Shown here piece after piece: positions 16,047-23,464 of a stretch of DNA of 50,148 bases (its first letter is position 1; every line of letters starts with the position of its first letter). Under the pieces are notes generated by a model that worked only from the letters and a program-made list of their open reading frames with translations, ran no database searches and had not been told where the DNA came from. The position numbers and the translations under genes were made by a program. Origin of the DNA: Thermoleophilia bacterium (GTDB lineage Bacteria; Actinomycetota; Thermoleophilia; Gaiellales; Gaiellaceae); the NCBI GenBank assembly GCA_025934995.1, contig JAICWC010000007.1, positions 1-50,148 on the forward strand. The letters are read 5' to 3'.

Positions 16047-17098
16047 ACGTCGCGATCGTCGGTGCGGGCGTGATCGCTCAGCGCTACGCCGAACGGATCG
16101 CGGAGGTGGACGGGCTCACGCTCGTGGGCGTCACCGACGTCCTGCCCGAGCGCGCCGAGGCGCTCGCCGAGAAGCACGGAGCATCGGCCTACGAGACGCT
16201 CGACGAGCTCCTTGCCGCGCCCGACGTCGAGACGGTGGTCAACCTGACGATCCCGGCGAAGCACGTCGCGGTGACGCGCGCGGCGCTCGAAGCCGGGAAG
16301 CACGTGCATACCGAGAAACCCGTGGCGCTGCACGCCGCGGAGGCGCGTGCGCTTGCGGCGCTCGCGCGCGAGCGCGGCGTCCGTCTCTCCTGCGCACCGG
16401 CAACGCTCCTCGGCGAAGCGCAGCAGACGGCGTGGAAGCACATTCGCGACGGAGGGCTCGGCGACGTGAAGGTCGTGTACGCGGAGGCGAACTGGGGCCT
16501 GATCGAGAGCTGGCATCCAGAGCCGGAGTCCCTCTACGCCTCGGGCCCGCTCGTCGACGTCGGCATCTATCCGCTGACGATCGTGACGGCGATGTTCGGG
16601 CCGGTGCGGCGCGTGACGGCGTTCGCCACGACCGTCCAGCCGGTCCGGACGCGCAAGGACGGCAAGACCTTCGAGCTCGAGACTCCGGACTTCTGGGTCG
16701 CGGCCTGCGAGCACGAGGGCGGCGTCGTGACGCGACTGACGGCGACGTTCTGGGTGAAGCCGAGCAAGCAGCGCGGGCTCGAGTTCCACGGCAACCGTGC
16801 GTCGCTGTGGATGCCGACCTGGGGTGAGTCGAACTCCCGTCTGCTGCGTACCGAGAACGGCGAGGAGTACGAGCCCGTCTCGGTCCTGCGGCCGGCGTAC
16901 GAAGGCTTCGATTGGTCGCTCGCGCTCGTCGACCTGGCGGAGGCGATCCGCGACGGCCGCCCGCACCGCATGTCTGCCGAGCATGCCGCCCATGTCGTCG
17001 AGGTGCTGAACGGCGCCGACGATTCGCGCCGCAACGGCGGCGCGGTCGAGATCAGCTCGAGCTTCGACGCGCCGCAGCCGCTCGACTGGGCTCGTTGA
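16043..17098 (+). CDS. Gfo/Idh/MocA-family NAD(P)-dependent sugar dehydrogenase
   Basis: A 351-residue oxidoreductase. The N-terminal Rossmann fold starts NVAIVGAGVIAQRYAE (GxGxxA/G type), and the family motif TEKPVALH places E91-K92-P93. The C-terminal alpha/beta substrate domain includes GPLVDVGIYPLTIVTAMFG, equivalent to the conserved DxGxH-type catalytic region; here Asp/Gly are present but Tyr stands in the usual His place. ATG at 16043 overlaps the previous stop; an in-frame ATG at 16034 would add three residues. It is the last gene of the long plus-strand operon and ends 47 bp inside the convergent minus-strand gene. Members oxidise sugar hydroxyls to ketones or reduce them. Confidence 0.88.
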   Translation: MNVAIVGAGVIAQRYAERIAEVDGLTLVGVTDVLPERAEALAEKHGASAYETLDELLAAPDVETVVNLTIPAKHVAVTRAALEAGKHVHTEKPVALHAAEARALAALARERGVRLSCAPATLLGEAQQTAWKHIRDGGLGDVKVVYAEANWGLIESWHPEPESLYASGPLVDVGIYPLTIVTAMFGPVRRVTAFATTVQPVRTRKDGKTFELETPDFWVAACEHEGGVVTRLTATFWVKPSKQRGLEFHGNRASLWMPTWGESNSRLLRTENGEEYEPVSVLRPAYEGFDWSLALVDLAEAIRDGRPHRMSAEHAAHVVEVLNGADDSRRNGGAVEISSSFDAPQPLDWAR

Positions 17099-17855
17099 GC
17101 AATGCCGTGTAGTCGGCGTCGGCGTCCGCAGAATCGAGCGCGCGCAGCGCCGCCTCGATCACGCGGAAATCGCCCTGTTCGAGGATGAGGCGCGCGTCCT
17201 TCGCAGCGAGCCGGACCGGGAAGCGCGGCGGTGAAGGCTCGCCCTGCAGGACTCGGCGCCGCCGCTCCGCCTGCGCTGCGAGCGGCGTCGTCGCGAGCAG
17301 GTCGAAGAGCGTCTCCTCGTCGACGTCCAGCGTGCGCCCGAGCGCGACTGCGTCGGCGAGTGCCGCGAGCACGCCGAAGAGCGCCGCGTTCGCGACGAGC
17401 TTCGCCGCGGCACCGGACCCGACCGGGCCGACCTCGAGCACGGTGCCGAGGTGGTCGAGCACGGAGCGGACGGGCGCGACGTCGCCGCCGGCGAAGATGG
17501 TCAGCGTTCCGCTCTCGGCTTCGCCGATGCTGCCGAGCACCGGGGCGTCGACGAGGTCCGTCGTCCGCTCGGCGAGTCGCCTGATCGCCGCCGGGCCGAC
17601 CGTTGACATCTCGACGAGCGTCCCGTGCAGCCCTGCCAGCACGTCGTCGGTCACTGCTTCGAGCGCCTCCGAGTCGGCGAGCATCGTGATCACGACCTCC
17701 CCGTGCGCCGCCGCCTCCCGAGGGGTGGCGGCGAGCGCAACGCCGGCCTCGCGCCGCGTCCGGTTCCACCCGACGACGTCGTGCCCCCGGCCGGCGAGGC
17801 GTCGCGCGATGCGGCCGCCCATCGCGCCGAGCCCGACGACGGCGACCCTCGTCAC
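17052..17855 (-). CDS. Beta-hydroxyacid dehydrogenase (3-hydroxyisobutyrate / 6-phosphogluconate dehydrogenase-like)
   Basis: A 267-residue NAD(P)-dependent dehydrogenase. The N-terminal cofactor loop is VAVVGLGAMGGRIARRLAG. The substrate-binding signature DAPVLGSIGEAESGTLTIF is near residue 118 and the catalytic lysine region GSGAAAKLVANAALFG near 154. The all-helical C-terminal domain is present, so it is full length (family about 290). GTG at 17855 overlaps the PhzF stop by 4 bp, so it is the last gene of the minus-strand operon. Relatives reduce or oxidise 3-hydroxyacids, tartronate semialdehyde, succinic semialdehyde or sulfolactaldehyde. Because a YihT-like aldolase lies on the opposite strand a few kilobases away, a sulfolactaldehyde reductase role was considered, but nothing in the sequence decides it. 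Confidence 0.87.
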   Translation of the reverse strand: MTRVAVVGLGAMGGRIARRLAGRGHDVVGWNRTRREAGVALAATPREAAAHGEVVITMLADSEALEAVTDDVLAGLHGTLVEMSTVGPAAIRRLAERTTDLVDAPVLGSIGEAESGTLTIFAGGDVAPVRSVLDHLGTVLEVGPVGSGAAAKLVANAALFGVLAALADAVALGRTLDVDEETLFDLLATTPLAAQAERRRRVLQGEPSPPRFPVRLAAKDARLILEQGDFRVIEAALRALDSADADADYTALLNEPSRAAAARRSSS

Positions 17856-18673
17856 GCGACGACCTCGCCGCGGATGCACGTGACCGTCCCGCCGCCGATC
17901 CAGATGACGCCGTCGTCGTCCGCAGAGACGTGGACGCGGCCCGTCGTCTGCGCCGCGACGTACGGCAGCGCCACGCGGCCCGTGTCGCGCAGCCAGTGCG
18001 CGACGCTCGCGTTGAGGCTGCCGGTCACGGGATCCTCGGCCGTCGCACCGCCCCGCGGAAAGAACGCGCGCAGCTCGACACGGTCGCCGGCGACTCCGAC
18101 GACGCCGAGATCGAGCCTCACCTCGCCGGGAGCCACCGCGCGCACGGCGTCCGGGCTTCGCAGCAACGCCGCCACCCAGCCGGGACCGTTGTCGACCCAT
18201 TGGGCAGCGACGATCTCGTCGCGCGCGATCCGCAGCGAGACCGCGATCTCGTCGATCGTCTCGTCACTCGCCGGCTCGTAACGGAGGATCGGCGGCGCGG
18301 CGAAGGCGAGCACGCCGTCGATGCGACGGATACGCACGAGCCCGGCGCCGCATTCCTGCACGACCGTGTCGCCGCCGTCGTGCGATTCGAGCCATGCATG
18401 GCACGTGCCGAGCGTCGGGTGCCCGGCGAACGGCATCTCGGCGGACGGCCGCGTCGGCGTCGCTTCGGCGCTCGTGAAGATGCGAACGCGGTAATCCGCG
18501 TCCGGCGTCGTCGGCGGGAGGACGAAGGTCGCCTCGGAAAGGTTCGTCCAGCGCGTGAACCGTTCCATCTCCTCCGTCGAGAGGCCGTCGCCGTCCAACA
18601 CGACCGCAACCGGGTTGCCCGCGTACGGGACGCTCGTGAAGACATCGACCTGGCTGAACGCGCGGGCGGTCAC
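17852..18673 (-). CDS. PhzF-family isomerase/epimerase
   Basis: A 273-residue protein of the PhzF (diaminopimelate epimerase-like) fold. The catalytic glutamate lies in NLSEATFV (E47). The second hallmark PFAGHPTLG is present, with an insertion of about eight residues (AEATPTRPSAEM) between RIFTS and PFAGHP, a place where most relatives go straight through. The C-terminal half has the mirrored motif FFPRGGATAEDPVTGSLNA. GTG at 18673 overlaps the upstream MFS stop by 4 bp. PhzF itself isomerises a phenazine intermediate, but most members have unknown substrates. It is flanked by exporters and a dehydrogenase, and no phenazine genes are present. Confidence 0.88.
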   Translation of the reverse strand: MTARAFSQVDVFTSVPYAGNPVAVVLDGDGLSTEEMERFTRWTNLSEATFVLPPTTPDADYRVRIFTSAEATPTRPSAEMPFAGHPTLGTCHAWLESHDGGDTVVQECGAGLVRIRRIDGVLAFAAPPILRYEPASDETIDEIAVSLRIARDEIVAAQWVDNGPGWVAALLRSPDAVRAVAPGEVRLDLGVVGVAGDRVELRAFFPRGGATAEDPVTGSLNASVAHWLRDTGRVALPYVAAQTTGRVHVSADDDGVIWIGGGTVTCIRGEVVA

Positions 18674-20091
18674 GCGAACCGGCTTCGCGCCGGGACGAGC
18701 AGCGACGCGAACACGCAGACGACGAGGAAGCCGAGTGAGGTGACGAACGCGAGCACGTACCCGTGCTCGGCGGGAAAGCCGCTTGCGAGCATGCGCGCGG
18801 CGACCAGGGTGGCGGCGATTTGACTGCCGACCGCGCCGCCGACGCTTCGCATGAGCGTGTTCACCGCCGTCGCGACCCCCGTCTGCTCCGGGGGAACCGC
18901 CTGCACGACGAGGTTGCCCATCGCCGCGAAGGCGAGGCCGATGCCGGCGCCGAGCAGGCCCGACGAGACGTAGATCTCCCACGGATGTGCGTGCGCGAAC
19001 GTCAACATCGCGAACGACGCAGCGCCGACGAGCGCGCCCGCGACGAGCATGCGTTTCGAGCCGAAGCGGCCGGCGAGCGGTCCCGCCATCACGCCGAATG
19101 CGAGCATCGTGAGCGTGGACGGCAGCAGGTAGATGCCGCCGGCGAGGACGGACGCGCCGAAGCCGTAGCCGGTCGATCGCGGAGCTTCGACCAGTTGCGG
19201 CACGAGGACGAAGGATGCGTACATGCCGCCGCCGAGCAGGAAGCCGGCGAGGTTCGTCGTCCAGACGCCCTTCACGCGCATCATCGCCATGTCCACGAGC
19301 GGCTCCGGGGCGCGGAGCTCGGCAACGATCCACGCGCCGCAGACGGCGAGCCCGGCGACGAGGAGCCCGATCGTCTTCGACGATCCCCAGCCCCACGTGG
19401 TTGCCTCGCTGACGGAGAGCAACACCGCCGCGATCCCGACGCCCATGAGGATTGCGCCCACCCAGTTGACGCGGCCCGGAACGCGGATCGGCGACTCGGG
19501 CACGAATCGTGCCGTGAGCGCGGCCGCGGCCACGAGCGCGACGAGTGGAAGCCAGAAGAGCCAGTGCCAGCTGAGGTGCTCGACGATCAGCCCGCCGAGG
19601 ACGATGCCGAGCCCGCCGCCGATGCCGAAGATCGCGGAGAGCAGTCCGATCGCGCCCGCGACGCGCTCGCGCGGAAACTCGTCACGGATGATCCCGAACG
19701 CGAGCGGGAAGATGCCGCCGCCGATGCCCTGCACCGCACGTGCGACGTCGAGCAGTCCGATCGAGTCGACGAGCGCGGCCATCAGCGTTCCCGCCGTCAG
19801 CACGACGTACGTCAGAAGGAGCATCCGCTCTTTGCCGTACATGTCGCCGAGCCTGCCGAGGATGGGCGTCGCGACGGAGGCCGCGAGCAGGTTCGCAGTG
19901 AGGATCCACGTGGCTCCGTTCTCGCTCGTGTGCAGGCTGCGCTGAAAGTCCGACAGCGCCGGGATGACCGCCGATTGCAGCAGCACGTACGAGAGCGCGC
20001 CGAGACCGAGGATCATCAGCGTGAACATCGGGTGCTGGCGGACGTGCTCGATCGCGTCGTCTTCGTGGGCGGACGTCACGGGAGCCTGCAT
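18670..20091 (-). CDS. MFS drug-type exporter (DHA2-like)
   Basis: A 473-residue major facilitator with about 13-14 hydrophobic segments. After a 20-residue cytoplasmic start comes the first helix (MFTLMILGLGALSYVLLQSA). The cytoplasmic loop motif GRLGDMYGKERM between helices 2 and 3 is the MFS signature, and the GIGGGLGIVLGG region resembles the antiporter motif C of drug exporters. ATG at 20091 is followed by MQAPVTSAHEDD. The gene starts 45 bp after the upstream MFS gene stops, and its stop overlaps the PhzF start by 4 bp. It probably exports a hydrophobic or toxic compound by proton antiport, possibly under the divergent MarR regulator. Confidence 0.88.
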   Translation of the reverse strand: MQAPVTSAHEDDAIEHVRQHPMFTLMILGLGALSYVLLQSAVIPALSDFQRSLHTSENGATWILTANLLAASVATPILGRLGDMYGKERMLLLTYVVLTAGTLMAALVDSIGLLDVARAVQGIGGGIFPLAFGIIRDEFPRERVAGAIGLLSAIFGIGGGLGIVLGGLIVEHLSWHWLFWLPLVALVAAAALTARFVPESPIRVPGRVNWVGAILMGVGIAAVLLSVSEATTWGWGSSKTIGLLVAGLAVCGAWIVAELRAPEPLVDMAMMRVKGVWTTNLAGFLLGGGMYASFVLVPQLVEAPRSTGYGFGASVLAGGIYLLPSTLTMLAFGVMAGPLAGRFGSKRMLVAGALVGAASFAMLTFAHAHPWEIYVSSGLLGAGIGLAFAAMGNLVVQAVPPEQTGVATAVNTLMRSVGGAVGSQIAATLVAARMLASGFPAEHGYVLAFVTSLGFLVVCVFASLLVPARSRFA

Positions 20092-20135
20092 GGAAGCAAG
20101 AGCGACCGGCTCGCGTCGGCGGGAACCGGCGCGAG

Positions 20136-21836
20136 TCAGGCCGCTTCGGACTGCTCGATCTCCGTTGCGTGCACGACGGGCGCGACGACGCGCTTGCCGC
20201 GCGACCACGATGCGACGGCGGCGACGAGGCACATCGCGATCGCGAACGCGAACGCCTCGTGCAATCCGTGCCTGAACGGGCCGGCAATCAGGTGCGGGAA
20301 GAAGCCGCGGCCGCCGATCGTCGCTGCGTTGTGTGCCGACAGGTGGGACAGGACGTGCGGACCGAGAAGCTCCTTGGCCGGGTTGTAGCCGAGGAACGCC
20401 GCGAAGAGCACGGATACCGGCGGCAGGTGCGAGATGCGCGCCGCGGTGGCCGGTGACACACCGCTCGCGGTCAGGCCCGAGGCGAGCGTATGCGGCAGCG
20501 TCGCGGCGAGCCCGACGATCATGAGCGTGAAGAAGATGCCGATCGACAGCACCTGCGCGGAGTTCTGGAACGTCTGGTTCATGCCGCCGCCGGCGCCGCG
20601 GTGCTCGGCGGGGAGGCTGTTCATGACGCCGGCGCGGTTCGGTGACGCGAACGCGCCCATCGACAGCCCCATCAGCAGCAGGATCGCCGCGAAGACGGGA
20701 TAGGAGAAGTCGACCGGCAGCAGCAGGAGCAAGCCGAACGAGACCGCGGAACCGACCATCCCACCCGTCGCGAACCCGCGTGAGCCGTAGCGGTCGGAGA
20801 GGATTCCCGACAACGGGCCCGCGAGCAGGAAGCCGACAGTCAGCGGCAGCATGCGGATCCCGGCCCAGAGTGGTGTGTCGGCGAAGTTGGTGCCGTGCTC
20901 GGGAAGCCAGATCCCCTGCAGCCAGATGATGAGCATGAACATCAGGCCGCCGCGAGCGATCGCCGAGAGGAAGCTCGACAACGCGCCGAAGGTGAACGCG
21001 CGAATGCGGAAGAGCTGCAGCCTGAACATCGGCGCCGCGGCACGTGTCTCGACGAGGAGGAAGCACGCGAGCAGCGCGACACCGGCCGCGAGGCAGGCGA
21101 TGACGAACGGCGACTCCCAGCCCATCGGGTGCGTGCCGTAGGGACGGATGCCGTACGTGATGCCGATCATCACGAGCACGAGCCCCGTCGCGAACGTGAG
21201 GTTGCCGGCCCAGTCGATCGGCGCGCGGCTGCGGATCCCGATCTCGCGCAGGCTGCGATACGACCAGATGGTGCCGGCGAGCCCGAAGGGGACGGAGACG
21301 AGGAAGATGAGACGCCACGAGATCGGAGCGAGTACCCCGCCGAGCACGAGACCGATGAACATGCCGCTGATCCCGACGACGTTGTTGATCCCGAGCGCGA
21401 GCCCGCGCTGATTGGCGGGGAACGCGTCGGTGAGGATCGCGACCGAGTTCGCAACGAGGAACGCGGCGCCGACGCCTTGGACGATGCGGAACCCGATCAG
21501 CCAGTCGGCGCCGGCGCGTCCGTGCAGCCAGTCGATCGTCAGCAGCAATGACGCGACGGTGTAGACGATGAAGCCGAGGTTGTACATCCGCACGCGTCCG
21601 TACAGATCGCCGAGCCGGCCGAGGCTGACGACGAGTACGCTCGAGACGACGAGGAAGCCCAGGATCATCCAGAGCAGGTAGAAGCTGTTGCCGCTCTGCA
21701 GCGGGTCGAGGTGGATGCCGCGGAAGAGGTCCGGCATCGCGATCAACACGATCGAGCCGTCGATCGTCGCCAGCAGGACGGCGAGCGTCGTGTTCGACAG
21801 GGCGATCCACTTGTACCGATCAGAATCAACAGGCAA
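20136..21836 (-). CDS. MFS multidrug exporter, 14-TM EmrB/QacA-like
   Basis: About 566 residues with 14 predicted membrane segments. Helix 1 has the DHA2 feature LATIDGSIVLIAMPDL, loop 2-3 has GRLGDLYGRVRM, and GISGMFIGLVLGGVLAP resembles motif C. The start is uncertain. TTG at 21836 fits a transcript beginning just upstream, with a possible -10 TAAACT on the minus strand at 21844-21849. TTG at 21860 would add eight residues but leaves only 8 bp before the divergent MarR start. It is the first gene of a four-gene minus-strand operon (MFS, MFS, PhzF, dehydrogenase). Two successive exporters in one operon are unusual. The adjacent MarR gene probably controls it. Confidence 0.88.
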   Translation of the reverse strand: MPVDSDRYKWIALSNTTLAVLLATIDGSIVLIAMPDLFRGIHLDPLQSGNSFYLLWMILGFLVVSSVLVVSLGRLGDLYGRVRMYNLGFIVYTVASLLLTIDWLHGRAGADWLIGFRIVQGVGAAFLVANSVAILTDAFPANQRGLALGINNVVGISGMFIGLVLGGVLAPISWRLIFLVSVPFGLAGTIWSYRSLREIGIRSRAPIDWAGNLTFATGLVLVMIGITYGIRPYGTHPMGWESPFVIACLAAGVALLACFLLVETRAAAPMFRLQLFRIRAFTFGALSSFLSAIARGGLMFMLIIWLQGIWLPEHGTNFADTPLWAGIRMLPLTVGFLLAGPLSGILSDRYGSRGFATGGMVGSAVSFGLLLLLPVDFSYPVFAAILLLMGLSMGAFASPNRAGVMNSLPAEHRGAGGGMNQTFQNSAQVLSIGIFFTLMIVGLAATLPHTLASGLTASGVSPATAARISHLPPVSVLFAAFLGYNPAKELLGPHVLSHLSAHNAATIGGRGFFPHLIAGPFRHGLHEAFAFAIAMCLVAAVASWSRGKRVVAPVVHATEIEQSEAA

Positions 21837-21861
21837 CCTGCACAGTTTACCTGCGTACAAT
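21830..21861. promoter_or_regulatory. Divergent MFS/MarR promoter and candidate MarR operator
   Basis: The gap between the MFS and MarR genes is very short. On the plus strand, TACAAT at 21856-21861 is a near-consensus -10 only 7 bp before the MarR GTG, which implies a leaderless transcript. On the minus strand, TAAACT at 21844-21849 could serve the MFS gene. The same segment contains the small palindrome CAGGCAACCTG (21830-21840) and a direct repeat ACCTGC at 21836 and 21849. A MarR dimer bound here would block both promoters. No good -35 is visible for either. Confidence 0.5.
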
Positions 21862-21868
21862 CCCGTCG

Positions 21869-22294
21869 GTGGCCCGTCCCGCTCAGATCGCCGCTGCCGC
21901 GAGTGAGCTCCGGCTCGTTCTCGGACAACTCGTGCGCCGCCTGCGCCGCGAGTACACGTTTCCCGTCGCTCAGGCGACCGTCCTGAGCCGGCTCGACCGC
22001 GAGGGCCCGCAGACGACGAGCGCGCTTGCAGCCGCCGAGCGCGTGCGGCCGCAGTCGATGGCGCAGACGATCGCCGAGCTGGCGGCCGACGAGCTCGTCG
22101 CGCGGCACCCCGATCCGGCCGACGGCCGCCAGATCCTGATCCAGCTGACTGAGCAAGGCCGCGACCGGCTGCACGAGGAGCGGCGTCGCCGCGAAGGCTG
22201 GCTCGCCGAGGCGATCGCCGCCGAGCTCACCGCAGAAGAGCAACGAGTCCTCATCGCCGCGGTGCCGCTGTTGCGCCGCCTGTCCGAGTCCTAG
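21869..22294 (+). CDS. MarR-family transcriptional regulator
   Basis: A 141-residue winged-helix repressor. The recognition region VLSRLDREGPQTTSALAAAERVRPQSMAQTI is followed by the wing ELVARHPDPADGRQILIQLTEQG, with DxRxxx-type residues (DPADGRQ) as in MarR proteins. The C-terminal helices form the dimer interface. GTG at 21869 lies 7 bp after a TACAAT -10 box, so translation probably starts at the first transcribed codon. It is divergent from the MFS-MFS-PhzF operon and followed 11 bp later by a metallo-hydrolase gene. It probably represses both units in response to a small phenolic or toxic ligand, as relatives do. Confidence 0.9.
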   Translation: MARPAQIAAAASELRLVLGQLVRRLRREYTFPVAQATVLSRLDREGPQTTSALAAAERVRPQSMAQTIAELAADELVARHPDPADGRQILIQLTEQGRDRLHEERRRREGWLAEAIAAELTAEEQRVLIAAVPLLRRLSES

Positions 22295-22305
22295 GAGGAA
22301 GACGA

Positions 22306-22989
22306 ATGCGCATCCGCTGGTACGGCCAATCCGCGTTCCTGCTCGAAGGCGGGCAGACGGTCGCGATCGACCCGTTCGGCTCGTTCGCCGGACAGCTCGC
22401 GTCGCGCGGGCTCGTGTTCGACTATCCCCCCGTAGCAGTCGACCGCGCAGACGTGCTCTTGATCACGCACGAGCACGGAGACCACAACGCGGCGGAGGTC
22501 GTCGGCGGCAATCCGACCACCATCCGTTCGACGGCCGGAACGATCGACTCGCCGATCGGCGACGTCGTCGCGATCGCGTCGGAGCACGACGACGCAGCGG
22601 GAACGAAGCGCGGGCCCAACACGATCTTCTGTTTCACGCTGGACGGCCTGCGTTTCGCGCATCTCGGCGACTTCGGCCAGCCGGCGCTACGACCGGAACA
22701 GCGGCAGGCGATCGGCGAGGTCGACGTGCTGCTGATGCCCGTCGGCGGCGGCCCGACGATCGGCGGCGCCGACGCAGCCGCGCTCGCGCGCGAGCTGGCG
22801 CCGCGGCTCGTCGTGCCGATGCACTATCGGACGGCGGCCCTCAACTTCCTCGACCCGCCCGACGCGTTCCTCGATGCGCTCGGCGCGACCGTGACCCGGC
22901 TCGAGAGCAATGAGGCGACGGTCGACGAGCTGGTCGGGACGCGGGACGCCCCCGCCGTCGCGCTCTTCGCGCCGCCGGCCTCGGGTTGA
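22306..22989 (+). CDS. Metallo-beta-lactamase-fold hydrolase (UlaG-like)
   Basis: A 227-residue MBL-fold protein of the Lactamase_B_3/UlaG-like type. The start MRIRWYGQSAFLL is typical of the group. The metal motif HxHxDH is present as THEHGDHN (H55, H57, D59, H60), with HLGDFG near 120 and VVPMHYRT near 165 providing further ligands. A strong Shine-Dalgarno sequence AGGAGG (22293-22298) sits 7 bp before the ATG and overlaps the MarR stop, so the two are co-transcribed. Family members hydrolyse phosphodiesters, lactones or similar bonds; the substrate here is unknown. Confidence 0.88.
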   Translation: MRIRWYGQSAFLLEGGQTVAIDPFGSFAGQLASRGLVFDYPPVAVDRADVLLITHEHGDHNAAEVVGGNPTTIRSTAGTIDSPIGDVVAIASEHDDAAGTKRGPNTIFCFTLDGLRFAHLGDFGQPALRPEQRQAIGEVDVLLMPVGGGPTIGGADAAALARELAPRLVVPMHYRTAALNFLDPPDAFLDALGATVTRLESNEATVDELVGTRDAPAVALFAPPASG

Positions 22990-23001
22990 CCCGAGACCGG
23001 C
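22974..23001. terminator. Bidirectional hairpin between convergent genes
   Basis: A 12-bp stem with one mismatch (GCCGGCCTCGGG against CCCGAGACCGGC) around a TTGA loop straddles the stop codon of the MBL gene, 14 bp before the stop of the convergent lipoprotein gene. There is no long T run, but its position between converging genes supports a terminator role. Confidence 0.5.
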
Positions 23002-23014
23002 GACGAGGTGGTGC

Positions 23015-23464
23015 TCAGCCGGATTGCTGCACTTCCTGGAGGGCCGTCTTCGCCAGGCTCGCGGCGGCTGCGGTCTGGCCGCTCTTCAGCTTCGCCACCG
23101 CGTTCGACGCATCCGTGCACGCTGCCCGGAGCGACGAGACCGACTGCTGCTGCGCGGAGCCCTTCGCCCGCGTTCCGAGCTCCTTCGTAACGGTGTCGCT
23201 GCACGTCGTCAGCACCGTCGCGGCCCCGACGACGTCACCCTTCTCGACCTGCTTGAGCGCGTCCGTCAACCGCTGCTGCGCCTTCTTGAAGTCGACGCTG
23301 AAGCTGACGGAGCCGCCGGCGGTGGTGACGGCTGGGCTCGTGTTGACGCTGCCGCCGGCGGTGGCGGTGGCCCCTCCGTTGTTCGAGCCTGCGCTCGTGT
23401 TGCCGCCGCAACCGCTGGCGGCGAGCACCAGAACGACGAGGAGGGGCGCTCCGATGCGGTTCAT
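23015..23464 (-). CDS. Small lipoprotein next to an MmpL-type transporter
   Basis: A 149-residue exported lipoprotein. The signal peptide MNRIGAPLLVVLVLAASGC ends in a clear lipobox (LAASGC), so the mature protein would start at Cys19 and be anchored to the membrane. A low-complexity Gly/Asn/Thr/Ser linker (about 20-55) is followed by a helical domain (about 55-149) with two cysteines (TTCSDT, RAACTDA) that could form a disulfide. AAGGAG lies 7 bp before the ATG, which overlaps the transporter stop by 4 bp. I do not recognise the family. The context suggests an extracytoplasmic partner of the MmpL protein. Confidence 0.8.
   Translation of the reverse strand: MNRIGAPLLVVLVLAASGCGGNTSAGSNNGGATATAGGSVNTSPAVTTAGGSVSFSVDFKKAQQRLTDALKQVEKGDVVGAATVLTTCSDTVTKELGTRAKGSAQQQSVSSLRAACTDASNAVAKLKSGQTAAAASLAKTALQEVQQSG

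Noticed and set aside
17052-17855. Beta-hydroxyacid dehydrogenase as the sulfolactaldehyde reductase partner of the YihT-like aldolase
   Set aside because: It is on the other strand in a MarR/exporter operon, and the family signature fits many substrates equally well.
18670-21810. Apparent 1046-codon minus-strand reading frame
   Set aside because: Only the part after 20091 is the real MFS protein; the upstream half is an out-of-frame shadow of the first MFS gene with Arg/Pro-rich, non-membrane sequence.
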